Shown here in pieces: positions 1 to 5,834 of a DNA stretch of 19,923 nt. Location of the stretch: NCBI GenBank assembly GCA_023458415.1, contig JAEWZO010000038.1, positions 1-19,923 of the forward strand, written 5' to 3'. Origin of the DNA: Bacteroidota bacterium (lineage in GTDB: Bacteria > Bacteroidota > Bacteroidia > Flavobacteriales > Weeksellaceae). The notes below the pieces were generated by a model, which was given only the letters and a program-made list of their open reading frames with translations, was not told the DNA's origin and ran no database searches. The translations under genes were made by a program, and so were the position numbers. Position 1 is the first letter of the stretch. Each line of letters starts with the position of its first letter.

Positions 1-177
1 TTTCTGGGGGGGGGCCCCCCCCCCCCCCCGAAAGGATGCCGTTGCAATCCGGGCTGGGCAGAAGATTTTTTCTTCTTAGAACCAATTAAAGCGGCTAATA
101 AATATTTCTATCCGTATGAAAAAAGCACTAATTTTGATCAATTCTTAACGCAAACAGACGAAATTCGTAATCCGTAA
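1..177 (+). CDS. C-terminal end of an unidentified protein, cut by the window edge
   Basis: Frame 1 is open from the left edge to the TAA at 175-177. The last 40 codons or so (from about 58) look like real coding sequence and end ...FDQFLTQTDEIRNP; I do not recognise the family. The stop lies 9 bp before the pepE ATG, a spacing that fits co-transcription. The upstream part of the frame is suspect: codons at 7-30 come from a G/C homopolymer (Gly then Pro), and codons at 31-55 come from the conserved arm of a dispersed repeat also seen near 19802. The true gene may therefore begin elsewhere, or have been broken or extended by the repeat. The open frame and stop are seen directly; that it is a real gene is inference. 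Confidence 0.35.
   Translation, partial: FLGGGPPPPPKGCRCNPGWAEDFFFLEPIKAANKYFYPYEKSTNFDQFLTQTDEIRNP
6..29. repeat. G9C15 homopolymer tract at the window edge
   Basis: Nine G (6-14) are followed directly by fifteen C (15-29), in sequence that is otherwise low GC. The tract is self-complementary and sits at the extreme left end, immediately before a dispersed-repeat fragment. A contig-end sequencing or assembly artefact is the simplest explanation. A real slippery tract is possible but cannot be shown from one copy. Confidence 0.6.
31..55 (+). repeat. Fragment of a dispersed intergenic repeat (right arm)
   Basis: This 25-base stretch matches 19802-19826 at 22 of 25 positions; both share the core AAAGGATGCCG and end in GGGCT. 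Near the right edge the same sequence is the 3' arm of an imperfect hairpin. Here the 5' arm and loop are missing and replaced by the G/C run. I recall similar sequences recurring in flavobacterial intergenic regions, but that is memory, not a search. Confidence 0.6.
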
Positions 178-186
178 TTTAAAAAA

Positions 187-879
187 ATGAATATTATACT
201 TGCATCTACATCCACTCTTTTCGGCGGCAACTATCTTGAATATCTAACCGAACCTGCAAAAGAACTTTTTAGTGGAATCTCAGAAATTATTTTTATTCCT
301 TTTGCGCGTCCCGGGGGAATTTCGCATGACGATTATACAGCAAAAGCAAAAGATTTTTTCAAAGATCTCGGTATTTCTGTTCGCGGTTTACACGAATTTG
401 AAGATCAGCATGCAGCCATTCAGTCAGCTAAAGGATTTTTTACAGGCGGTGGAAATACTTTTCTGTTGGTAAAAACACTTCATGAAAACAACTTGATGCA
501 AGTTCTTAAAAAGAATGTAGAATTAGGTAAACCATATTTGGGTTGCAGCGCAGGAAGCAACATCGGTGGAATGAACATGAAAACCACGAACGACATGCCG
601 ATTGTTTATCCGCCAAGTTTCGAATGTATGGGATTGGTTCCATTTAATATCAATCCACATTATCTCGATCCTAATCCCGATTTAAAGCATAACGGCGAAA
701 CCCGCGAAACAAGAATAAAAGAGTTTCTAACTCAAAATAATACAAAAGTTCTTGGTCTCCGTGAAGGAAACTGGATCCGCATAAAAGGCAATTCAATTAC
801 TGTTGAAGGTTCTGAGCTCACAAGAATTTTCGAAAAAGATAAAGAACCTTACGAAGTTGAACCTGGAACTAAGCTGTAA
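187..879 (+). CDS. pepE: Dipeptidase E (alpha-aspartyl dipeptidase, peptidase family S51)
   Basis: A 230-residue cytoplasmic serine peptidase, the normal size for PepE, which hydrolyses dipeptides with N-terminal aspartate. The glutamine-amidotransferase-like fold is supported by the GGGNTF loop (88-93) and the nucleophile elbow GCSAGSN (119-125), with Ser121 as nucleophile. Asp136 (NDMPIV) and His158 (NPHY) occupy the places of Asp135 and His157 of the enterobacterial enzyme, so the catalytic triad is complete. The segment GETRETRIKEF (170-180) and the GLREGNW motif (190-196) are also family-typical. There is no signal peptide. The ATG follows an A-rich stretch 9 bp after the preceding stop, so it may be the distal gene of an operon. 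Its TAA is one base from the stop of the convergent thioesterase gene. Family assignment is firm; exact substrate range is inferred from the family. Confidence 0.95.
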   Translation: MNIILASTSTLFGGNYLEYLTEPAKELFSGISEIIFIPFARPGGISHDDYTAKAKDFFKDLGISVRGLHEFEDQHAAIQSAKGFFTGGGNTFLLVKTLHENNLMQVLKKNVELGKPYLGCSAGSNIGGMNMKTTNDMPIVYPPSFECMGLVPFNINPHYLDPNPDLKHNGETRETRIKEFLTQNNTKVLGLREGNWIRIKGNSITVEGSELTRIFEKDKEPYEVEPGTKL

Positions 880-880
880 A

Positions 881-1291
881 TTATACTTTCCAGTTTTTTT
901 CGATAAGTTTCATTAAAAATTCCGGGCATTTTGTGATTTTTCCGGTTTTGGAATCCAGAAAAAAGAGGGTAGTTTTTGCCTCGGTGATTTTTTGTTTGGA
1001 ATCATTATAAATTTCATATTCAAACTCAATTCTTACCCCCGGAATTTTTTTAATGTAGGTATGAATTTCGAGAAGTTGATCATACAAAGCAGGCCGCAAA
1101 TATTTAATGCTGTACTCCGAAACAGGCAACCATATTCCCTGATTTTCAATCTCATCATATGGAATTCCGAGCTCCCGAAAAAGTTCAACACGTGCCACTT
1201 CACAGTACTCGGCATAGTTGCCGTAATAAACATATTTCATAGGATCGGTTTCTCCGTAACGTACTCTTAATGTGTGTGTTGTGTGTATCAT
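881..1291 (-). CDS. Acyl-CoA thioesterase, YbgC/4HBT hot-dog family
   Basis: A single hot-dog domain that should hydrolyse acyl-CoA thioesters in the cytoplasm. The family signature is near the N-terminus: RVRYGETDPMKYVYYGNY, with the aspartate of ETD at the catalytic position, followed by EVARVELFRELG. I chose the ATG at 1291 (136 aa, MIHTTHT...). A longer form from 1312 (143 aa) is open, but a near-perfect promoter on this strand has its -7 box at 1314-1321, which would put the transcript start at about 1308-1311, on or inside the upstream ATG. The 1291 start leaves a leader of about 19 nt, similar to the one inferred for metG. The gene converges on pepE with one base between stops and no hairpin. 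Substrate is unknown; YbgC proteins elsewhere are linked to the Tol-Pal system, but no tol genes are nearby. Confidence 0.9.
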   Translation of the reverse strand: MIHTTHTLRVRYGETDPMKYVYYGNYAEYCEVARVELFRELGIPYDEIENQGIWLPVSEYSIKYLRPALYDQLLEIHTYIKKIPGVRIEFEYEIYNDSKQKITEAKTTLFFLDSKTGKITKCPEFLMKLIEKNWKV

Positions 1292-1313
1292 TTTAAGTGT
1301 TAAATTAGACATA

Positions 1314-1345
1314 CAAATATATTTCTAAATAATCAAGAGGACAAA
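1314..1345 (-). promoter_or_regulatory. Bacteroidota-type promoter for the thioesterase gene
   Basis: On the minus strand, TTTG (1345-1342) is followed by a 20-bp spacer and TATATTTG (1321-1314), an exact match to the -33 TTTG / -7 TAnnTTTG consensus of the primary sigma factor in Bacteroidota. Transcription should begin at about 1308-1311. Confidence 0.7.
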
Positions 1346-1371
1346 TATTTTTTTTTGAAATATTAAATTGA

Positions 1372-1379
1372 GATATTTG
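1372..1379 (+). promoter_or_regulatory. Weak candidate -7 box upstream of dnaA
   Basis: GATATTTG matches TAnnTTTG at all but the first base and lies 48 bp before the dnaA ATG. The nearest TTTG upstream (1354-1357) is only 14 bp away, too close for a normal spacer, so support is weak. Confidence 0.3.
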
Positions 1380-1427
1380 TCTTCCCACAAAAATTAATGT
1401 AACGCAGGAAAATTGCAGTAAGAAAAC

Positions 1428-2882
1428 ATGGATGAAAATTTAGGTCTTATCTGGGAAAAATGCCTTCAGTTCATGAGAGATAATCTGAACGCAGCGGAGG
1501 ACAATACCGACTTAAAAAAACTCGAGAATTCTTTTGATTTACTGTTCGATAATGTGCAGCCGGTTTCACTGGTTAATCATAATCTTACACTATTGGTTCC
1601 GAGTGATTTTTATAAAGAGTATATCGAAGACAATTATCTGTCTTTGCTGTCTGCTGCGCTCAAAAAGAATATCGGAAAAGGAGTGAAGCTTTGGTACCAG
1701 GTGATGGAAAATAAACCGGCAGGAAAAGAAAAACCCATTACAGTAAAAGTGAAGGGAAACAGCACTCCTGCGCCTAAAATCCAGGAAACTTTGCCGCCTA
1801 ATGTTTCAGGAAACATGATCAATCCGTTCGTGGTTCCGGGCATTAAAAAAATTAACATCGATTCCAATCTTAAAGCAGATTTTTCGTTTGATAATTACGT
1901 GGAAGGCGAGTGCAACAAATTTGCATCAACCGTAGCGAAATCTATCGCAAAAAGACCTGGAGCTACAGCTTTCAATCCACTTTTTCTTTATGGAGGTTAC
2001 GGTGTGGGAAAAACCCACTTGGGTCACGCTGTAGGTTTGGAAGTGAAAAGTCAGTTTCCGGATAAAGTAGTTCTCTATCTTTCTTCAGAAAAGTTTATTC
2101 AGCAGTTTGTTTCCGCTGCGAAAGCTCATAAACAGACAGAATTCGCCAATTTTTATCAGATGGTGGATGTTCTGATTATTGATGATATTCAGTTTCTATC
2201 AGGAAAATCTGCAACGCAGGACAGTTTCTTCCACATCTTCGATTATCTGCACCAAAACGGAAAACAGATTATCCTTACTTCCGATAAAGCGCCTGCAGAT
2301 ATTATGGATATTCAGGACAGAATTGTTTCCCGTTTCAAATGGGGACTTTCTGCCGAAATTAAATCTCCGGATTTCGATACCAGAAGAAAAATTATTGTTG
2401 ATAAATTAAGCCGCGACGGAATTGTTTTAACCGACGATATGTTGGATTTCCTTGCTGCTGAAGCAAAAACCAACGTTCGCGAACTTATTGGTGTAATTAA
2501 TTCTGTGATAGCATATTCCACGATTTATAAATCTGATCTTTCTCTGGAATTATTAAAAGAGACCATCAGCAGGATCGCTGCAAATCAGAAAAAGACAATC
2601 AACATTCCTTATATTCAGGAAGTGGTTTGCGATTATTTCGGAATCAAAAGAGAGCAGCTTCTGTCCAAAACAAGAAAAAGAGAAATTGCGTTACCGCGCC
2701 AGTTAGCGATGTATTTCGCTAAAGAATATACCAATGCAACGTTCACGAAAATAGGTGAGGAGATGGGCGGAAAAGATCACTCCACAGTTATGTACGCATG
2801 CGAAACGATAAAAGATGTTTCGAAGGTCGACAAAGAAGTCAAAAAATATGTGAAAGATCTCACAGAAAAAATAAAGCAGTAG
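1428..2882 (+). CDS. dnaA: Chromosomal replication initiator protein DnaA
   Basis: A 484-residue AAA+ initiator of full length that binds DnaA boxes at oriC and loads the replicative helicase. Domain I spans about 1-92, followed by a short variable linker (93-145). The ATPase domain has Walker A GGYGVGKT (189-196), Walker B VLIIDDIQ (248-255), an arginine-containing segment DRIVSRF (297-303) and the sensor-2 region TNVRELIGVIN (348-358). The C-terminal DNA-binding domain (about 385-484) carries the DnaA signature, with GGKDHSTVMYACETI at 447-461. The gene has its own upstream region and a perfect hairpin terminator 8 bp past the stop. I see no cluster of DnaA boxes around it, so the origin is probably not adjacent; in many Bacteroidota dnaA and oriC are unlinked. 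Confidence 0.98.
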   Translation: MDENLGLIWEKCLQFMRDNLNAAEDNTDLKKLENSFDLLFDNVQPVSLVNHNLTLLVPSDFYKEYIEDNYLSLLSAALKKNIGKGVKLWYQVMENKPAGKEKPITVKVKGNSTPAPKIQETLPPNVSGNMINPFVVPGIKKINIDSNLKADFSFDNYVEGECNKFASTVAKSIAKRPGATAFNPLFLYGGYGVGKTHLGHAVGLEVKSQFPDKVVLYLSSEKFIQQFVSAAKAHKQTEFANFYQMVDVLIIDDIQFLSGKSATQDSFFHIFDYLHQNGKQIILTSDKAPADIMDIQDRIVSRFKWGLSAEIKSPDFDTRRKIIVDKLSRDGIVLTDDMLDFLAAEAKTNVRELIGVINSVIAYSTIYKSDLSLELLKETISRIAANQKKTINIPYIQEVVCDYFGIKREQLLSKTRKREIALPRQLAMYFAKEYTNATFTKIGEEMGGKDHSTVMYACETIKDVSKVDKEVKKYVKDLTEKIKQ

Positions 2883-2889
2883 CGAAATG

Positions 2890-2916
2890 AAGGGATTATT
2901 TTTAATCCCTTTTTTT
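2890..2916 (+). terminator. Rho-independent terminator after dnaA
   Basis: Perfect 9-bp stem (AAGGGATTA at 2890-2898 with TAATCCCTT at 2903-2911), loop TTTT, followed by a T run to 2916. Confidence 0.85.
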
Positions 2917-2941
2917 GTAGAATTACAATCAAATTTTGAAC

Positions 2942-3400
2942 ATGAATATTTTGATGGTTTGCCTCGGTAACATTTGCAGAAGTCCGTTGGCGGAAGAAAT
3001 TTTGAAATCGAAACTTCCGGAAGGCTATTTTGTAGATTCTGCAGGAACAATTTCTCTTCACGAAGGCAAAAAGCCGGACCACCGATCAATAGCTGTTGCC
3101 AAACAACACGGTATAGATATTTCTGCGCAGCGTTCACGTCCGATTACAAAGCAGGATTTTGAGAAATTTGACAAGATTTACTGTATGGATCTCAGCGTTT
3201 ATCAGGACGTAATTTCCATGGCAAAAGATGAAGAGCAACGTCAGAAAACGGCGTTGTTCCTTACAGAAGCCGGTTATCCGGACGGAAATAATGAAGTTCC
3301 GGATCCTTATTGGAGCGAAATGGACGGTTTCGAAAAAGTCTATCAGTTGATTGATGATGCTTCTGAACGAATCGCAGCTAAACTGATTCAGAATTCTTAG
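2942..3400 (+). CDS. Low-molecular-weight protein-tyrosine phosphatase
   Basis: A 152-residue cytosolic phosphatase that removes phosphate from phosphotyrosine or related substrates. The N-terminal P-loop is VCLGNICRSPLAEE, with nucleophile Cys7 and phosphate-binding Arg13 (CX5RS). The general-acid motif DPYW begins at Asp121, so the active site is complete and the length is normal. I chose the ATG at 2942; an in-frame TTG two codons earlier (2936) adds only two residues and lacks support. It follows the dnaA terminator and is 19 bp upstream of the RsmI-like gene, so those two probably form an operon. There is no tyrosine kinase or capsule gene nearby, so a role in polysaccharide export, as for Wzb-type members, is not supported here; the physiological substrate is unknown. 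Confidence 0.93.
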   Translation: MNILMVCLGNICRSPLAEEILKSKLPEGYFVDSAGTISLHEGKKPDHRSIAVAKQHGIDISAQRSRPITKQDFEKFDKIYCMDLSVYQDVISMAKDEEQRQKTALFLTEAGYPDGNNEVPDPYWSEMDGFEKVYQLIDDASERIAAKLIQNS

Positions 3401-3419
3401 TTAACCTAAATTTTAAACA

Positions 3420-4118
3420 GTGCTTTTCCTAATTCCAGTTTATCTTTCCGAAAACAGTCCGGTTGATTATTTCGCACCGGCAATTAAGGAGTATATCCTG
3501 AAAACGGATTATTTTTTCGTGGAGAATGAAAAAACTGCGAGAAAGGTGATTAAGTTTTTCTGTCCGGAAAAAAAACAGCCCGATCTTAAACTTTTTCTTC
3601 TTGATAAATATTCTGAAAGTGCTGATTTGAAGGAAGCCCAAAAGCTGATGAAGAGTGGACAGGATTTTGGTTTGCTTTCTGAAGCCGGACTTCCGTGCAT
3701 CGCAGATCCCGGAAATATTATGGTGAAATGGGCGCACGAAAATGGGATTAAAGTTGTTCCTGTTAATGGTCCGAGTTCCATTATTTTGGGTTTAATTTCG
3801 AGTGGTTTCAATGGGCAGCAGTTTACATTTCACGGATATTTGCCGATTGACAAAGATCAGAAAAAAAGACAGATTCAAAATTTGGAAAATACGGTGGCAA
3901 AAACCGGTTATACTCAAATTTTTATGGAAACACCGTACCGTAACAATCAACTTTTGGATGATCTGGTAAAATTTCTGCAGCCCAACACCAAACTTTGTAT
4001 TACAGCCAACATTAATGATCCGGAAACTGAATTCATAAAAACTCTGAAAATATCCGAATGGAAAACACAAAAGCCTGATCTTCATAAAATTCCGGCGGTT
4101 TTCTTGCTTGGAAAATAA
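3420..4118 (+). CDS. RsmI-like SAM-dependent methyltransferase (tetrapyrrole methylase fold)
   Basis: A 232-residue protein with the tetrapyrrole (corrin/porphyrin) methylase fold, closest by motif to RsmI, which 2'-O-methylates C1402 of 16S rRNA. Visible motifs are LIPVYL at the N-terminus (RsmI: LIPTPLG), FGLLSEAGLPCIADPG (83-98), NGPSSIILGLISSG (116-129), FTFHGYLP (135-142) and METPYRNNQLLDDL (169-182). The start is a GTG (3420-3422); it places the first motif exactly where the family begins, and no ATG precedes it. It lacks the C-terminal extension of E. coli RsmI (about 286 aa), so it is the short Bacteroidota version. Whether it modifies the same rRNA position is inference. It is co-oriented with the phosphatase gene at a 19-bp gap and is followed by a terminator at 4213-4246. 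Confidence 0.85.
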   Translation: MLFLIPVYLSENSPVDYFAPAIKEYILKTDYFFVENEKTARKVIKFFCPEKKQPDLKLFLLDKYSESADLKEAQKLMKSGQDFGLLSEAGLPCIADPGNIMVKWAHENGIKVVPVNGPSSIILGLISSGFNGQQFTFHGYLPIDKDQKKRQIQNLENTVAKTGYTQIFMETPYRNNQLLDDLVKFLQPNTKLCITANINDPETEFIKTLKISEWKTQKPDLHKIPAVFLLGK

Positions 4119-4134
4119 TATTTAGCTAACTTTA
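4103..4134 (+). promoter_or_regulatory. Possible promoter for the DUF2891 gene
   Basis: CTTG (4103-4106), a 20-bp spacer and TAACTTTA (4127-4134) approximate the Bacteroidota consensus with one mismatch in each box. It overlaps the end of the upstream gene and would give a leader of about 115 nt containing the hairpin at 4213-4246. Low support. Confidence 0.3.
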
Positions 4135-4212
4135 GCAAAAGTGTTGCATACTTTTTGAACTAATTTTTCACAAGGAAAGCTAAACGCTTTTTCTTCAATC
4201 AAATCAATTTGC

Positions 4213-4246
4213 AAAGTCCTTTCAGTTTCTGGAAGGATTTTTTATT
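4213..4246 (+). terminator. Hairpin terminator just before the DUF2891 start
   Basis: Stem TCCTTTCAG (4217-4225) with CTGGAAGGA (4229-4237), one G-T pair, loop TTT, extended by A/T pairs and followed by a T-rich tract to about 4246. It ends the phosphatase/RsmI-like unit, but sits only 8 bp before the next ATG, so it could also act as an attenuator. Confidence 0.7.
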
Positions 4247-4254
4247 TTTAAAGG

Positions 4255-5316
4255 ATGAAAAACTTAATTCTCGCCACATTAATCCCAATGTTTGGTTTTG
4301 CGCAAAACTACAAGCTCACAGATGAAATCGCTGCGCAACTTGCCGAAAAACCACTACACTGTATTCAGCAGGAATATCCCAACAAAACGGCGCATATTAT
4401 CAATAATGCATCGGAAGTTTCTCTTTCTCCGCAGGAGTTGCATCCAAGCTTTTACGGATGCTTCGATTGGCACAGTTCGGTGCATGGTCACTGGATGTTG
4501 GTTCGTCTCTTGAAAACAAAACCCGCACTTTCTACAGCGGCAGAAATTGAAAAAATTCTAAACGAATCTTTCAATCTGGATCGTATGAAAGCTGAAGCTG
4601 ATTATTTTTCAAAATTCAAACTTACCACCACATTTGAACGAACTTACGGTTGGGCGTGGCTTTTGAAACTCGACGAAGAACTACAAACTTGGGACGATCC
4701 GCGCGCAAAAAAATGGCACGCAAACATGAAACCGCTAACGGATGAAATCATAAAGTTATGGACTAATTATCTGCCGAAACAAACGTACCCAAACAGAACC
4801 GGAGTGCATCCCAACACAGCGTTCGCAATGGCTTTTGCAATCGATTGGGCACGAGCAACGGGAAATTCAGCGTTTGAAAATCAACTCATCCAAAAATCCA
4901 AAGATTTTTATTTGAACGACAGAAAAACGCCTGCTTACCTGGAACCGGATGGAAGTGATTTCTTTTCACCAAGTCTTCAGATTGCGGATTTAATGCGCAG
5001 AATTCTTCCACAAAAAGAATTTATTCAATGGTTGAACAGTTTTTACGATAAGAGAAGTCTGGAGAATATTGAAAAAATTCCGGTTGTGAGTGATTTGAGC
5101 GATTACCAAACGGTGCATCTTGTCGGGCTTTCATTTTCAAAAGCGTGGTGCATGAAGGGAGTAGCGAAAGCGCTTCCGGAAAATCACCGTCTGAAAAAAG
5201 AATTCAACGAAACTGCGGATAAGTTTCTGCACAATGCGCTACCGCTTGTTTTTCAAGGTAATTATGGAGGCGACCACTGGCTTGCGAGTTTTGCCGTTTA
5301 TTCGTTGGACGAATAG
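4255..5316 (+). CDS. Secreted DUF2891 family protein
   Basis: A 353-residue protein of unknown biochemical function that I recognise as the DUF2891 family. A short signal peptide (MKNLILATLIPMFGFAQ, cleavage near 17) predicts export to the periplasm or beyond. Conserved stretches rich in His, Trp and acidic residues are HPSFYGCFDWHSSVHGHW (63-80), NRTGVHPNTAFAM (180-192), EPDGSDFFSPS (230-240) and GGDHWLASFAVY (338-349). Such spaced clusters in a largely helical protein suggest an alpha/alpha toroid with a central active-site cleft, as in some glycoside hydrolases and lyases. That is inference from pattern only. The start follows a terminator T tract by 8 bp. Downstream, 86 bp separate it from the next gene, which has the same orientation. 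Confidence 0.8.
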   Translation: MKNLILATLIPMFGFAQNYKLTDEIAAQLAEKPLHCIQQEYPNKTAHIINNASEVSLSPQELHPSFYGCFDWHSSVHGHWMLVRLLKTKPALSTAAEIEKILNESFNLDRMKAEADYFSKFKLTTTFERTYGWAWLLKLDEELQTWDDPRAKKWHANMKPLTDEIIKLWTNYLPKQTYPNRTGVHPNTAFAMAFAIDWARATGNSAFENQLIQKSKDFYLNDRKTPAYLEPDGSDFFSPSLQIADLMRRILPQKEFIQWLNSFYDKRSLENIEKIPVVSDLSDYQTVHLVGLSFSKAWCMKGVAKALPENHRLKKEFNETADKFLHNALPLVFQGNYGGDHWLASFAVYSLDE

Positions 5317-5341
5317 CTTGCTTTTCTTGTCTGGAAAAAGT

Positions 5342-5357
5342 TTAACATCCATTAACA
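5342..5357 (+). repeat. TTAACA direct repeat with 10-bp period
   Basis: TTAACA occurs at 5342-5347 and 5352-5357, one helical turn apart, 45 bp before the start of the small release-factor-like gene. It could be a regulator site; in AT-rich DNA it may also be chance. Confidence 0.25.
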
Positions 5358-5402
5358 GGCGTTTTGCATCATTGTTGAAACTTTTATGGAAAATAAATTA
5401 TT

Positions 5403-5780
5403 ATGACAGACAGAAGATTAGCCGGTTTATGGCTTGATACACAGAAAGCAATTATTACAAGTAATCACGATGGACAGAACGCTTCAGAATTTAGAATTTT
5501 GGATACGGTAATCAGAGATGTTCAGCACGGAAATTCCAGTGAGAATGCCGGAAACAATTCCGATCAAACTACTACTGCAAAGTTCTTTAAGGAAATTGAC
5601 CATCTTCTTGAAAATACCGAAGAGCTTTATATCACAGGTCCCGGAACTGCACAAGAAGAACTGAAAAATTATCTTCACGATACCGCACAGTTTAAGAATC
5701 TGAAAATCTCCGTAGATTCATCTCAACAAATGAGCAACGAACAGCTGTTGGATGCTGTTAAATCTCACTTCGGAGCGTAA
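5403..5780 (+). CDS. Small eRF1-domain-3-like protein (baeRF-type)
   Basis: A 125-residue cytoplasmic protein. The N-terminus AGLWLDTQKAIIT (7-19) and the motif YITGPGTAQEELKNYL (76-91) match bacterial relatives of the third domain of archaeo-eukaryotic release factor eRF1/Dom34 (L7Ae-like fold), whose hallmark is GPG.A..ELK. The C-terminal segment MSNEQLLDAVKSHFG (110-124) is also typical of these short proteins. Only this single domain is present: no GGQ loop, so no peptidyl-tRNA hydrolysis is expected. Between them, residues 40-58 are Asn/Ser-rich and probably disordered. Relatives are suspected to act at ribosomes under stress, but function is not established. It stands alone between the DUF2891 gene and a bidirectional terminator. 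Family call is from motif memory and is moderately sure. Confidence 0.65.
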   Translation: MTDRRLAGLWLDTQKAIITSNHDGQNASEFRILDTVIRDVQHGNSSENAGNNSDQTTTAKFFKEIDHLLENTEELYITGPGTAQEELKNYLHDTAQFKNLKISVDSSQQMSNEQLLDAVKSHFGA

Positions 5781-5794
5781 TTAATACAGAATAT

Positions 5795-5834
5795 AAAAAA
5801 GAAATCCTTTCATTTCTGAAAGGATTTTTTTTGT
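5795..5834. terminator. Bidirectional terminator between convergent genes
   Basis: Perfect 11-bp stem (5802-5812, AAATCCTTTCA; 5817-5827, TGAAAGGATTT), loop TTTC. A-rich sequence on the left and a T run on the right serve both the release-factor-like gene and the convergent DUF962 gene, whose stop codon begins at 5836. The stem resembles the one at 4217-4237. Confidence 0.85.

Noticed and set aside
1313..1427. Possible oriC beside dnaA
   Set aside because: I searched by eye for TTATNCACA-type DnaA boxes on both strands here and in 2883-2941 and found none; the nearest (CTTCCCACA near 1381-1389) is too degenerate.
2936..2941. TTG start adding two codons to the phosphatase gene
   Set aside because: The ATG at 2942 directly precedes the conserved P-loop at the usual distance, and the TTG adds nothing conserved.
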